Shown piece by piece: positions 44,407 through 53,521 of a stretch of DNA of 64,000 nt. A program made the translations under genes and the position numbers. The notes under the pieces are model-generated. The model was given only the letters and a program-made list of their open reading frames with translations, did no database searches and was not told the DNA's origin. Numbering within the stretch: the first letter of the stretch is position 1; every line of letters begins with the position of its first letter. Source of the stretch: Halobium salinum (GTDB lineage Archaea; Halobacteriota; Halobacteria; Halobacteriales; Haloferacaceae); the NCBI RefSeq assembly GCF_026586625.1, contig NZ_JAODIW010000006.1, positions 256,151 through 320,150 of the forward strand. Reading direction: 5' to 3'.

Positions 44407-44583
44407 ATGGCCAAAATCAGCGTCGAGATTCCCGACGAGCTCCTCGAGGACCTCGACGACCACGTGGGCGAAGGGGGGAAGTTCGTCAACCGGAGCGACG
44501 CGATACGGGCGTCCATCCGCAAGACGCTCGACCTGCTCGACGAGATCGACGAGCGACACGGTCGGCTGGACGATGACGAGTGA
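44407..44583 (+). CDS. Ribbon-helix-helix (CopG-like) protein
   Basis: 58-aa RHH DNA-binding protein: beta strand KISVEIPDELLEDLDDHV, helix with FVNRSDAIRASIRKTLDLL, acidic tail ending DDDE. It would bind DNA as a dimer. Its stop overlaps the start of the downstream queuosine-type transporter gene by 11 bp, so the two are translationally coupled. Auto-regulation or regulation of the transporter is possible. The AT-richer 40 bp before the ATG hold likely promoter elements. Confidence 0.85.
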   Translation: MAKISVEIPDELLEDLDDHVGEGGKFVNRSDAIRASIRKTLDLLDEIDERHGRLDDDE

Positions 44584-45379
44584 GGGCGCGCCAGACGGCG
44601 GGTCGGGAGCGCCCGACGACGGCGCGTCCTCACGCGCCACCGACGGCGGTGTCGACGGCTTCGGCGGTGCCGACGCGCTCCCGGCGGGTCGACTCGCCAT
44701 CGTCGCGCTGTTCGTCACGGCGCTCGTCACGGCTCAGCTGACGGCCTCGAAGCTCCTCGCCGTCCCGCTCCCGGTCACGTTGCCGGTCGTCGGGCCCGAA
44801 GTCGTCATGCCCGGTGCAGCGCTGGCCTACGCGCTCACCTTCTTCGCCTCCGACTGTTACTCGGAGCTGTACGGCAAGCGCGCCGCACAGACGATGGTCA
44901 ACGTCGCCTTCGGGATGAACTTCGTCGTGCTCGTGCTGGTATGGAGCACCATCTCGGCGCCCGCCGTCGACCCCGAGTTCGGCGAGCGCTTCGCCGCCGT
45001 GCTCGCACCGGGGACGAACGTCATCCTCGGGAGCCTCGCGGCCTACGTCGTGAGCCAGAACTGGGACGTGGTCGTCTTCCACCGCATCCGCGAGTACACG
45101 AACGGCGAGATGCTCTGGTTACGCAACGTCGCCTCGACGGCGTCGAGCCAGGCCATCGACACCGTCATCTTCGTCGGCATCGCCTTCGTGCTGGCGCCGA
45201 CCCTGCTCGGCATCGGCCAGCCGCTCCCCACCTCGGTCGTCCTGTCCCTCGTCGTCGGCCAGTACCTCCTGAAACTGCTCGTCGCGCTCGTCGACACCCC
45301 GTTCGTCTACGCCGTCGTCGGCTACCTCCGCTCGCGCGGTCACGGGACGAACTACGAGCGGTCGGCGACGCTGGACTGA
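44573..45379 (+). CDS. Queuosine/archaeosine precursor transporter (YhhQ/VUT family)
   Basis: 268-aa membrane protein of the YhhQ (DUF165) family, which imports 7-deazaguanine precursors such as preQ0; in archaea these feed archaeosine in tRNA. An acidic N-terminal tail of about 40 residues precedes six helices. Family motifs: TAQLTASKLLAVPLP, FFASDCYSELYGKRAAQTMV, and the region around RNVASTASSQAIDTVIFVGIAF. The start ATG lies inside the RHH gene. Confidence 0.88.
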   Translation: MTSEGAPDGGSGAPDDGASSRATDGGVDGFGGADALPAGRLAIVALFVTALVTAQLTASKLLAVPLPVTLPVVGPEVVMPGAALAYALTFFASDCYSELYGKRAAQTMVNVAFGMNFVVLVLVWSTISAPAVDPEFGERFAAVLAPGTNVILGSLAAYVVSQNWDVVVFHRIREYTNGEMLWLRNVASTASSQAIDTVIFVGIAFVLAPTLLGIGQPLPTSVVLSLVVGQYLLKLLVALVDTPFVYAVVGYLRSRGHGTNYERSATLD

Positions 45380-45499
45380 GCCCTCGCACGTTCTCCTTCG
45401 CGTGATTCCCTGTCGGCCCCAGAATCGGCCACGACGACCTGTCTGTACGCCGGACGGACGACGGAGCTAGCTTATGCGGACTGCTATCCTATGGCGCCT

Positions 45500-45682
45500 A
45501 TGGGCGAGAAGCGGCGCATCCGAATCACCGAGGGGGACGTGATGGAGGGTGGCATCAACTGTCCGGGTTGCGGGAGCTACACCGCCTTCGGCGATATCGT
45601 CGCCATCGGCGGCTGTCGGGCGGCGGTATCCGGGAACTGCCCGCTCGAACTCGAACTCGACCTCGTCGTCCGCGGGGCGTAA
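45500..45682 (+). CDS. Micro zinc-binding protein (60 aa)
   Basis: 60-aa protein MGEKRRIRITEGDVMEGGIN followed by CPGC, GGC and NCP cysteines (four Cys in all, within about 26 residues). A TATA-like CTTATG (45472-45477) is about 26 bp before the second of two in-frame ATGs, so I prefer 45500 over 45491. Unknown function; it belongs to the haloarchaeal zinc micro-protein type. Confidence 0.65.
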   Translation: MGEKRRIRITEGDVMEGGINCPGCGSYTAFGDIVAIGGCRAAVSGNCPLELELDLVVRGA

Positions 45683-45722
45683 CCTCGGCCCGGACCCGCG
45701 TCAGCGACCGCCTCACTCCGCG

Positions 45723-46493
45723 TCAGTCGACCCGCTCGGCGAACGCGAACGTCGGCTTCACGTCGTCGACCCGGACCCGCACCGTCTCGCCGATTTCGGC
45801 GCCGGAGACGAACACGGTGAACCCCTCGACGCGGGCGATGCCGTCGCCCTCCGCCCCTTCGTCGACGATTTCGACCTCCAGTTCGTCGCCCGACTTCACC
45901 GGCCCGGTCAGCCGGCCCTTCGCGACCAGGAACTGTTCGGAGGACTCCTCGCGGGACGCCTCGGGGCGGACGCTCTTGACGTACTGGAAGTACGGCTCCA
46001 TCTCCTCGCGGAGGTCGGCGAGTTCGGGGCCGTCGAACACCTTCACCACCACGTCGCCGCCGGGGCCCAGAATCTCGAGTGCGGTCTCGAACGCCTGCCG
46101 GGCGAGGTGGACCGAGCGGGCGTGGTCCAGCGAGTACTCGCCGGTCATGTTCGGCGCCATGTCCGAGATGACGGCGTCGGCGCCACCCTCGCCGACGCGG
46201 TCGCGGAGCCACTCCCGGGTCCGGTCGTGGGTCATGTCGCCGCGGACGGTCTCGGTGTTCTCCGTCTCCAGCGATTTGATGCGCTGGAGATCGACGCCGA
46301 TGACGGTGCCCCCCTCGCCGACGGCCTCGCTCGCGACCTGGAGCCACCCGCCCGGGGCGGCGCCGAGGTCGACGACGGTGTCACCCTCCGAGAGTAGGTC
46401 CGACGACTCGTCTATCTGCTTCAGTTTGTAGGCAGAACGGGCGCGATACCCCTCCTGTTTGGCTTTGTTGTACCAGTGGTCTTTACGCGACAT
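45723..46493 (-). CDS. rlmE: 23S rRNA 2'-O-methyltransferase RlmE with C-terminal TRAM domain
   Basis: 256-aa SAM-dependent rRNA ribose methyltransferase. Catalytic tetrad candidates: Lys23 (AYKLKQID), Asp111 (ISDMAPN), Lys151 (VVVKVFDG). The SAM-binding motif is DLGAAPGGW (42-50). A TRAM RNA-binding domain (about 195-256) is fused at the C-terminus, a feature of archaeal homologues. The ATG giving MSRKDHWYNKAKQEG is chosen; an upstream in-frame ATG adds unrelated sequence. Confidence 0.93.
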   Translation of the reverse strand: MSRKDHWYNKAKQEGYRARSAYKLKQIDESSDLLSEGDTVVDLGAAPGGWLQVASEAVGEGGTVIGVDLQRIKSLETENTETVRGDMTHDRTREWLRDRVGEGGADAVISDMAPNMTGEYSLDHARSVHLARQAFETALEILGPGGDVVVKVFDGPELADLREEMEPYFQYVKSVRPEASREESSEQFLVAKGRLTGPVKSGDELEVEIVDEGAEGDGIARVEGFTVFVSGAEIGETVRVRVDDVKPTFAFAERVD

Positions 46494-46685
46494 CGGTCTC
46501 TTACCCGGCGATAGACGGAGACGATGGATACGCGTGTCGTTTCCTGCCGGGTTCGCGCCGCCCCGATTCCACGGTTCCACCCGCTCGGCTCTTCCGACTC
46601 CTGCGACTTTCGATGGCAGCGGAACGACCAGTTTCGCTGAAAAATAGCTATGCGACCGGACGACGAACCGGTGTGGGATGATTCG

Positions 46686-48017
46686 ATGACTCGACTACCC
46701 CACTACCATCACCACCGGCGAAGCACCCGCCGCGAGCCGTTGGGACGCGTCCTCACTGTCATGCTCACTGTCTCCCTCCTCGTTACGAGTGCGGGGTTCG
46801 CGGGAACTGCTGGGGCTGTCGGCGGGGACGAAAGCGATAGCGACGGTGACGGCGCGACGGTCGTCGACGCCTGTACGGTGCTCGACGACCCCGGCCGGTA
46901 CGTACTTGCAGGCGACGTCGAGGTCGCGGACGCGACCGGTACCGCCTGCATCGACGTTCGCGCGAGCGACGTTCTCCTCGACGGCGCGGGCCACACTGTC
47001 GCGGGCGACGCGAACGTCGCCGGCGACCTCGGGAACACGACCGACGGCGTCCGCGTCGACTCGGTCTCGAACGTCACCGTCTCGAATCTGACCGTCACCG
47101 ACCAGTTCACCGGCGTGTTCGTCACGAACGCCACGAACGTCCGCGTGAGCGGTGTGAACGCCTCGGGCAACCTCGTGGGCGTGACGCTCGACAACGCGAC
47201 CGGTTCGGTCGTGACCGACACGGTCACGTCGGACAACGAGCGCGTCGGCGTCGTCGTCGACTCCCTCGGGGGCGCCGTCGGCGACGACAACAGCGTGACC
47301 GAAACCGTCGCCGTCGGCAACGGGTTCGCCGGCATCGCCGCGTTCAACACCACGAACTCCACCGTCGCGGACGCCCGCGTCGAAGGTGGACTCTTCGGGG
47401 TCTTCGTCGGCGGGACGCTGACCGGGACGGCCGTCACGGACACCCACGTCGCGAACGCCAGCATCGGCATCGAGGCGACAAGTGCGACCGGCGTTGCACT
47501 CACCGACAACGCGGTCCGCGACAGCGGGTACGTCGGCATCGAACTGTTCCGGACGAACGACAGCGTCGTCGCCAACAACACGGTCACCGGGAGCGCGGGC
47601 GTCTCACCGTTCACCGGCAAGGCCGCCCGTGCGGCGGGCATCTGGCTCGACGGCGCCTCGGGGAACCTCCTCGTCGGCAACGACGCGAGCGACAATGGCG
47701 ACGCGGGCAGCACCGTCAGCGGCGTCGCGCTCGTGAACGGGAGCGACCACACCCTGCTCGTCGACAACGTCGCCGACGGCAACGCCGAGGATGGGTTCGT
47801 CGTGGACGGCGCCGCGCTCGTCGCGCTCGTCGACAATGTCGCGTCCGACAACTGTGACGACGGCGTCGACGTGGCCGACTCGACCCGCGTACTCCTCGTG
47901 GGGAACACGCTCGAGGGGAACCGCGACCGGCCGCTGGAGGTGACGAACTCGACCGACGTCCGTCAGTTCGGCTCGACGGCGGAGCTACTGGACGTACTCG
48001 ACCTCCACCACCCGTGA
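46686..48017 (+). CDS. Secreted NosD-like right-handed beta-helix protein
   Basis: About 443-aa exported protein. A signal region (GRVLTVMLTVSLLVTSAGFAGTAGA) is followed by repeated beta-helix rungs (NVTVSNLTV, NATNVRVSGVNASGN, NNTVTGSA) of the NosD/periplasmic copper-binding type. Many Asn-x-Thr/Ser sequons suggest glycosylation. His-rich HYHHHRR precedes the signal. An ATG at 46650 in frame would add 12 residues; I prefer 46686 because an AAAATAG element near 46640 would start the mRNA after 46650. Role: surface carbohydrate- or metal-related, uncertain. Confidence 0.75.
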   Translation: MTRLPHYHHHRRSTRREPLGRVLTVMLTVSLLVTSAGFAGTAGAVGGDESDSDGDGATVVDACTVLDDPGRYVLAGDVEVADATGTACIDVRASDVLLDGAGHTVAGDANVAGDLGNTTDGVRVDSVSNVTVSNLTVTDQFTGVFVTNATNVRVSGVNASGNLVGVTLDNATGSVVTDTVTSDNERVGVVVDSLGGAVGDDNSVTETVAVGNGFAGIAAFNTTNSTVADARVEGGLFGVFVGGTLTGTAVTDTHVANASIGIEATSATGVALTDNAVRDSGYVGIELFRTNDSVVANNTVTGSAGVSPFTGKAARAAGIWLDGASGNLLVGNDASDNGDAGSTVSGVALVNGSDHTLLVDNVADGNAEDGFVVDGAALVALVDNVASDNCDDGVDVADSTRVLLVGNTLEGNRDRPLEVTNSTDVRQFGSTAELLDVLDLHHP

Positions 48018-48083
48018 GGTCGGAACGGTCGCCCGCCCGAGCAGTCCCCGGAACTCCGAGCAGTCACCGATAGCTCGACGGCC

Positions 48084-48575
48084 TCACTCGATGCTGAACT
48101 CGTCGTCCACGACTTCGTCGTCGACGTTCCAGGCGAGCGAGAAGGTGACGCGGCGCTCGGTCCCGCTCTCCATGAGCGAGGAGTCCGAGTCCACGTCGAC
48201 GTCGAGTGTGACGGTCTCCGGCGGTCGTACGGTGGTGCTCTCGTTGCCCACCAGGAACGTCACTTTCGAAGGGGCGCCGTGTGCACCTCCGGCCCCGGAC
48301 TCGTCGGCGTCGACCTCGCCGCCAGTGCCGATACCCGGGGCGCTGTTTCCGGCCGTTTCGTCACCCCGCCGTGTCGACTCGTCCCCGCCGGTCGTGCTGT
48401 CGACGGTTCGACCCGTATCTGCGGCCTCGGTCGGTTCGGCAGCTCCGGTCGGTTCGGCCGTCTCGGTCCCGTCCCGAGTCGGGGCGCTCCGTCCGTCGAG
48501 TTTGTCCGCGAACTCGCGCAGGTACCGCGCGGCCTCGCTTCGCGTCGTCTCCCGCGACGTGTTGATGTCCGACAT
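48084..48575 (-). CDS. Amphi-Trp domain protein
   Basis: 163-aa protein with an N-terminal helix (SRSEAARYLREFADKLDG-like), an Asp/Thr/Gly-rich linker of about 70 residues and a C-terminal amphi-Trp domain (VTFLVGNESTTVRPPETVTL ... RRVTFSLAWN). This small haloarchaeal domain alternates hydrophobic and Trp residues; no function is established. It is convergent with the NosD-like gene. Confidence 0.8.
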   Translation of the reverse strand: MSDINTSRETTRSEAARYLREFADKLDGRSAPTRDGTETAEPTGAAEPTEAADTGRTVDSTTGGDESTRRGDETAGNSAPGIGTGGEVDADESGAGGAHGAPSKVTFLVGNESTTVRPPETVTLDVDVDSDSSLMESGTERRVTFSLAWNVDDEVVDDEFSIE

Positions 48576-48770
48576 GGAATCGGGTCCACAGACGCGCCGC
48601 CGAGTTACCAGGGGTCTGCCTTCATTTCCCTGGCTTTATACGGGACCACGTCCCGGCGAGCCTTCGACTCGCCGACCCCCGCGTTGAGCGCGTCGGGGTC
48701 GGTCGGCGGCGAATCGGCGGACGAGTGGGGGGACGGTGATAAACGCCCTCGTCACTGAAACTGCACACAT

Positions 48771-48788
48771 TTGTGGGAATCTCCACAA
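48771..48788. promoter_or_regulatory. Operator-like inverted repeat TTGTGG-N6-CCACAA
   Basis: Perfect 6-bp arms around GAATCT in an AT-rich patch. It is over 300 bp from pcn and about 195 bp from the start of the amphi-Trp gene, so its target is unclear. Confidence 0.35.
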
Positions 48789-49070
48789 CAGTCGAACGCC
48801 CAGTCGGCGTGACCGAGTTCCATACTTCATAGGCAAGGGAGGGAACGAACGCGCGGACTGGGTGGCGGGACGCCGGTCCGTCCCACGTCTCCACCAGCCA
48901 TCACCCACCGAGGCGTGGTCCGGTCGCAGCGCCGGCCTCCCGCCGATGCTCCGGCGCTCACGACCCGGAGCGGCGCCTCGACTCGCTCCGTCGAGCGGCG
49001 GGGGACGCTCCGCGGAGAGGGAGGGGCAACCCGTCGCGTACGCGAAGACACTTGCGTCGAATCGAGGGTA

Positions 49071-49078
49071 TTTTTAAG
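49071..49078 (+). promoter_or_regulatory. TATA element of pcn
   Basis: TTTTTAAG is centred 27 bp before the ATG: a strong, leaderless promoter. Confidence 0.65.
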
Positions 49079-49101
49079 GGCGCTTTCGTAGGCGTTCGTA
49101 T

Positions 49102-49845
49102 ATGTTCGAGGCCATCGTGAGTGCGTCTACCTTCCAGGACGCGCTCGATTCGGTGAGCGTCCTGGTCGACGAGTGTAAGATCCGGTTGAACGAGGACGGA
49201 CTCGCCATCCGGGCCGTCGACCCGGCGAACGTCGGCATGGTCGACCTCTCGCTCGACGCGGCGGCGTTCGAGTCCTACGAGGCCGACGGCGGCGTCATCG
49301 GCGTGAACCTCTCCCGACTCGAGGACATCGCCGGAATGGCCGGCAGCGGCGACCTCATCCGGCTCGAACTGGACGAGGAGACCCGGAAGCTCCACATTCG
49401 TATCGAGGGGCTGAGCTACACGCTCGCGCTCATCGACCCCGACTCCATCCGCCAGGAACCGGACATTCCGGACCTCGACCTCCCCGCCAACATCGTCCTC
49501 GAGGGCAACCAGCTCGACCGTGGCATCAAGGCCGCCGACATGGTGAGCGACCACATCCGCCTGCGCGTCGACGAGGAGGCGGAGGTGTTCTACGTCGAGG
49601 CCGAGGGCGACACCGACGACGTGGACCTCGAGATTCCTCGCGACGAACTCATCGACCTCACCGCCGGCCCGGCCGACTCGCTCTTCTCCCTCGACTACCT
49701 CAAGGACATGAACAAGGCCATCCCCGGCGACGCCGAGGTCGAAATCGAACTCGGCGAGGAGTTCCCAGTGAAGCTCCACTACGAACTCGCCGAGGGGCAG
49801 GGCCAGGTCACGTTCATGCTGGCGCCGCGCATCCAGAGCGACTGA
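49102..49845 (+). CDS. pcn: DNA polymerase sliding clamp (PCNA)
   Basis: 247-aa PCNA forming a homotrimeric ring around DNA. N-terminal [20 protein letters not shown], the conserved [20 protein letters not shown] region, interdomain loop and the C-terminal LAPRIQSD are present. It is strongly acidic, as haloarchaeal clamps are. It would be loaded by the RFC small subunits also encoded here. Leaderless promoter; monocistronic. Confidence 0.96.
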   Translation: MFEAIVSASTFQDALDSVSVLVDECKIRLNEDGLAIRAVDPANVGMVDLSLDAAAFESYEADGGVIGVNLSRLEDIAGMAGSGDLIRLELDEETRKLHIRIEGLSYTLALIDPDSIRQEPDIPDLDLPANIVLEGNQLDRGIKAADMVSDHIRLRVDEEAEVFYVEAEGDTDDVDLEIPRDELIDLTAGPADSLFSLDYLKDMNKAIPGDAEVEIELGEEFPVKLHYELAEGQGQVTFMLAPRIQSD

Positions 49846-50010
49846 ATCGATAGCGCCGACGCTACGGTCTCCTCGTCGTCTCTTTCGTGGCCGCAGCCGG
49901 GTTTTTCAGGCGTCTTCGCCGCCCGCCCACCAGTCGACAGTTTCCTCGTCCTCGTTGTCGGAGGTGCAAAACAGCCGGCCGACTGTCAGGCGGTGCGGCC
50001 CTCCGCTTTC

Positions 50011-51399
50011 TCACCCCGCCACGACTCGCCCGCTCCCCCGCACCATCCCGGCGAGAATCGCGATGATGGGCACCACGACGAGCGCGCCGGCGACGAACGG
50101 CGACCAGTAGGCGACGACGTACAGCGCGGCCATCAGCGGCGGGCCGACCGTCCGACCCAGACTCCCGGCCCCCTGCGTGACGCCGAAAGCGAGGCCCTGC
50201 TTGTCGGCGGTGGCGGCCCGCGAGACCAACGTCGACAGCGAGACGTTCAGGAGGCCGTTGCCGAGGGAGAGGAGTGCGAGCGCGACGAGCAGGGCGACCA
50301 GCTCGCGAGTGAGCCACGTCGGGCCGCCGACCGTCGGGAGGAACCCGCCGAGTTCGGTCGTGAACGGCATCGTCGCGAGCGCGACGAGCAGGATTGCGGC
50401 GCCGGCTACGGCCAGCCGCGATTCGGCGTAGCGCCGGGCCAGCCTGCCGACGAGCACGCCCTGGTTCACCGTCCCGAGGACGCCGACGTAGGTCAGGAGG
50501 AAGGCGGCCTGCGTCGCGTCGTAGCCGTACACGTCGGCGACGTAGGGGATGAACATCACCTGGATGCCGGAGAAGGCGACCGAGACGAGGAAGAACGCGA
50601 CGACGAACCCGCGGAGCGACGCGTCGCGCAGGGCTTCGACGAAGCTCCCGACCAGCGTGGTTCTGCTCGACTGGCCCCGCGTCCGGTCCGGTTCGACGAG
50701 AAACAGCGCGGCCGAAACGAGCGCGAGGAGGGAGAGGACCGCGGCGCCGAAGCTCGGGAGGGAGAAGCGGTTGGTCGGGACGAAGTCGGGGAGGAGAGAG
50801 TCGGCGGCGGCGACGACGGCGTCGCTGGCCAGCACGCCGCCCACCGCCGGGCCGAACACGAACCCGAGCGCGAACGACGCGCCGACGAGTCCCAGCGCGC
50901 CCGCCCGGCGCTCGCTGGGCGTGATGTCGGCGATGTACGCCTGTGCGGCGGCGATGTTGCCGCCCATCGCGCCGGCGAGCATCCGCGACGTGAAGAGGAC
51001 GACGACGCCGGCGACGACGCCGAACGTCGCGCCCACCTCGCTGGCGACGCCGAAGACGGTCCAGGCCACGACGCTGCCGGCGAGCGAAATCATGAGGACG
51101 GGTCTGCGGCCGCGCTGGTCGGAGATTCGACCCAGCAAGGGGGCGAAGCCGAACTGCATCACCGAGTAGGAGGCGGCGAGCAGGCCGATGAACACGTCGC
51201 TGACCTCGAAACTGCGGACGTAGAACGGGAGGATGGGGATGACGACCCCGAAGCCGAGCAGGTCGAGAAAGACGATGGCGACGACGGTGGCGAGCGCGCG
51301 GCGAGGGTTCGGCACCGCGGCCGGCGCGGACCCCGGTTCGCGTCCGGGGCCAGGGTCGGGGTCCGCGTCGGCGCCCGTCGTCGATTCCGGTGCGGCCAT
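50011..51399 (-). CDS. MFS transporter (TetA-like drug exporter group)
   Basis: 462-aa major-facilitator protein with 12 predicted helices after a Pro/Asp-rich N-terminal tail. The A-motif is visible as GRISDQRGRRPVLM between helices 2 and 3, and motif C-like GFVFGPAVGG in helix 5 suggests an exporter. Substrate unknown. I use the ATG two codons after an in-frame GTG (51405). About 165 bp to the pcn end contain no gene. Confidence 0.87.
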   Translation of the reverse strand: MAAPESTTGADADPDPGPGREPGSAPAAVPNPRRALATVVAIVFLDLLGFGVVIPILPFYVRSFEVSDVFIGLLAASYSVMQFGFAPLLGRISDQRGRRPVLMISLAGSVVAWTVFGVASEVGATFGVVAGVVVLFTSRMLAGAMGGNIAAAQAYIADITPSERRAGALGLVGASFALGFVFGPAVGGVLASDAVVAAADSLLPDFVPTNRFSLPSFGAAVLSLLALVSAALFLVEPDRTRGQSSRTTLVGSFVEALRDASLRGFVVAFFLVSVAFSGIQVMFIPYVADVYGYDATQAAFLLTYVGVLGTVNQGVLVGRLARRYAESRLAVAGAAILLVALATMPFTTELGGFLPTVGGPTWLTRELVALLVALALLSLGNGLLNVSLSTLVSRAATADKQGLAFGVTQGAGSLGRTVGPPLMAALYVVAYWSPFVAGALVVVPIIAILAGMVRGSGRVVAG

Positions 51400-51471
51400 A
51401 CCCACGGGAGGCGGGGTGACGGCTTAACTGTCGGGCCGGTCCGGGCTCGGCGTTCGGGTTCGGAGACGGGC

Positions 51472-52059
51472 CTACGTCTGCCGGTCGATGACGCGCTTTG
51501 CCGCCTCGGCCTTCTCCTTCCAGCCGTAGCCCGCCTCGTACACGTGACGCTTGCTCTCGACGAGCGCCGCCGGGGTCGCCTCCTCGAAGCCGCCGCGGCC
51601 CCACGCGCCGCTCTCTTCGAGCCACTCGACGACGTTCTCCTTCGTCTCGGCCCACGAGAGGCCGACCATCTCGTACCAGGCTATCATCGCGAAGACGGCG
51701 TTGTCGTGACAGCCGGGGTACGAGCCCTTCAGGTAGAGCGTTCGCATCGGCTCGCTCGTCGGCTCGGAGACGCGGTCTTTGTACTCCGCGGCCGTCAGCA
51801 GACGCAGGGCGCCGCCGTCGTCGACAACACGCTGTTCGTGGCGCAACTGGTCGAGGGCCGCTCTTCTGGTTCGGTCCCAGTCGCCGTGGACCTCGTCCCG
51901 TAGTTCCTCCTCGGGTCTCGCGCCCGTCGAGAGCACGGCGACGACGTCGGTGTAGGCTTTCTCGATTTCGGGCCAGCCGACGCCCTCGAACCGGCAGTCG
52001 GCGTCGTGCAAACTGTTCGTGGTCCGGCAGCCGGGACAGGGGTAGTCGAATTGGGGCAT
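51472..52059 (-). CDS. Conserved haloarchaeal CxxC protein
   Basis: 195-aa soluble protein. The N-terminus MPQFDYPCPGCRTTNSLHDADC has a CPGC pair plus a later Cys that may form a zinc site. It is followed by a helical region resembling a winged helix (YTDVVAVLST...RTRRAALDQLRHEQRVV) and a C-terminal part with YPGCHDNAVFAMIAWYEMVGLSW. Restricted to haloarchaea as far as I recall; function not known. It is divergent from the tnpB element, which inserted about 80 bp upstream of its start. Confidence 0.72.
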   Translation of the reverse strand: MPQFDYPCPGCRTTNSLHDADCRFEGVGWPEIEKAYTDVVAVLSTGARPEEELRDEVHGDWDRTRRAALDQLRHEQRVVDDGGALRLLTAAEYKDRVSEPTSEPMRTLYLKGSYPGCHDNAVFAMIAWYEMVGLSWAETKENVVEWLEESGAWGRGGFEEATPAALVESKRHVYEAGYGWKEKAEAAKRVIDRQT

Positions 52060-52152
52060 CTCTCTTGCTCGTGTTGGGGGGTGATGCGCTGGAGGGCGTC
52101 GTTCGGATTTCGGGTTGGTCGGTACCGGGTTATGGAAGTCTCAAGACTAAAA

Positions 52153-52172
52153 CCCCGTCCTTCGGGACGGGG
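52153..52172 (+). repeat. Left-end subterminal hairpin of the element
   Basis: A perfect 8-bp stem (CCCCGTCC/GGACGGGG) with a TTCG loop. It mirrors the hairpin at the right end. Confidence 0.7.
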
Positions 52173-52273
52173 ATACGGCCGACACAATTTACCGTCGATA
52201 GCACAGCCGGATATTCCCAGTCGACCGACACTATTAACGAAACGGCGCCCATAACCAGTTATGAAGCCAGAAA

Positions 52274-53521
52274 ATGAGTCGAACCATCCGAACCTTTGAG
52301 GCCACAATATCGAACCAGCAACAGGTTCGTGACGACCTCAACCAACTCGGATGGGCCGCCTCAAAACTCTGGAACGTCGGTCGCTACTACGCACAAGAAC
52401 AGTGGGACGAAACGGGCGAGATTCCCGATGACGGGAAACTCAAAGCCGAACTCAAAAGCCACGAACGCTATCCGGACTTACATTCTCAATCCAGTCAGCG
52501 CGTTCTCGAAGAACTCGCTGAAGCGTTCAACGGCTGGTTCGGTAAGCGCCGGAACGGCGACGACCGTGCCCGACCGCCCGGCTACCGCAAAAACGGCGAC
52601 TCCCACCCCCGCTCAACCGTGTCGTTCAAAGCGGCTGGCTTCAAGCACGACGCACAGTTCACCCGCGTTCGCCTCTCGAAGGGCCGCAACCTCAAAGAAC
52701 ACCGTTCGGACTTCGTCCTGTGCGAGTACCAGACTCGCCCAGATGTTGACTTGACCGAGTGGGACATCCAACAGGTTCGTGCAGTCCACAAGCACGACGA
52801 ATGGCGGTTACAATTCGTCTGTCGCACCGTCATCAACCCGGAACCACCGGGAGACGACGTGGCCGGTGTTGACTTGGGGATTTGTAACTTCGCCGCCGTC
52901 TCGTTCGGCGGTGAGTCGGTGTTGTATCCCGGTGGCGCACTCAAAGAGGACGAATACTACTTCACGAAGAAGAAAGCCAAGTGCGACGATTCTTCTTCCC
53001 GTGAGGCCACTCGGCTTGACCGGACGCGAACGGGTCGTCGGACGCACTTCTTTCATGCCCTCTCGAAAGCAATTGTAGAGGAGTGCGTCGAACGAGGTGT
53101 TGGTACGCTTGTCGTTGGCGACCTTGGCGGCATCCGAGAAGACGACGAGAACGGCGACCCTCGGAACTGGGGCGACCACGGAAATCTTGACTTGCACGGG
53201 TGGGCGTTCGACCGTTTCACGACGCTGCTCGACTACAAGGCCGAAGCGGAAGGAATCGACCTGGAGTTGGTGTCGGAACGCGATACATCGAAGTCCTGTT
53301 CGGCGTGTGGCCACACAGACAAGAATCAGCGTGTCGAACGCGGCCTGTACGTCTGTGAGGCGTGTGATACGGTTGCGAATGCGGACGTGAACGGTGCGGA
53401 GAACATACGACAGAAGGTACTCCCGAATCTCGCCACGGATGGCGGTGATAGGGATAACGGCTGGTTGGCACAGCCAGCGGTTCACCTGTTCGACCGTAGT
53501 GAGGGTTGTTTCTCCCCCTGA
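52274..53521 (+). CDS. tnpB: TnpB (IS200/IS605 OrfB), RNA-guided nuclease family
   Basis: 415-aa TnpB. N-terminal helical/wedge region to about residue 190; RuvC-I GVDLGICNFAA (Asp200); RuvC-II region reads LVVGDLGGIRE, where the usual catalytic Glu (EDL) is Gly282; zinc ribbon CSAC...CEAC (Cys342, 345, 361, 364); RuvC-III NADVNGAENI (Asp371). Two of the three acidic residues are thus intact. TnpB normally cuts DNA with an omega-RNA guide made from the element's right end. A TATA-like CTATTAAC (about 52230) precedes it; the first ATG on such an mRNA (52261) opens a 12-codon out-of-frame ORF. Confidence 0.92.
   Translation: MSRTIRTFEATISNQQQVRDDLNQLGWAASKLWNVGRYYAQEQWDETGEIPDDGKLKAELKSHERYPDLHSQSSQRVLEELAEAFNGWFGKRRNGDDRARPPGYRKNGDSHPRSTVSFKAAGFKHDAQFTRVRLSKGRNLKEHRSDFVLCEYQTRPDVDLTEWDIQQVRAVHKHDEWRLQFVCRTVINPEPPGDDVAGVDLGICNFAAVSFGGESVLYPGGALKEDEYYFTKKKAKCDDSSSREATRLDRTRTGRRTHFFHALSKAIVEECVERGVGTLVVGDLGGIREDDENGDPRNWGDHGNLDLHGWAFDRFTTLLDYKAEAEGIDLELVSERDTSKSCSACGHTDKNQRVERGLYVCEACDTVANADVNGAENIRQKVLPNLATDGGDRDNGWLAQPAVHLFDRSEGCFSP

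Larger units (their letters stand above)
48576..49101. other. 526-bp intergenic region before pcn
   Basis: It holds a perfect TTGTGG-N6-CCACAA inverted repeat (48771-48788), an AT-richer patch around it, and the pcn promoter at the end. The frames from about 48736 lack coding character. I see no gene. Confidence 0.45.

Noticed and set aside
48736..49077. Coding frame MINALVTETAHICG... upstream of pcn
   Set aside because: GTG start without promoter, Arg/Pro-rich body, and it runs into the pcn promoter.
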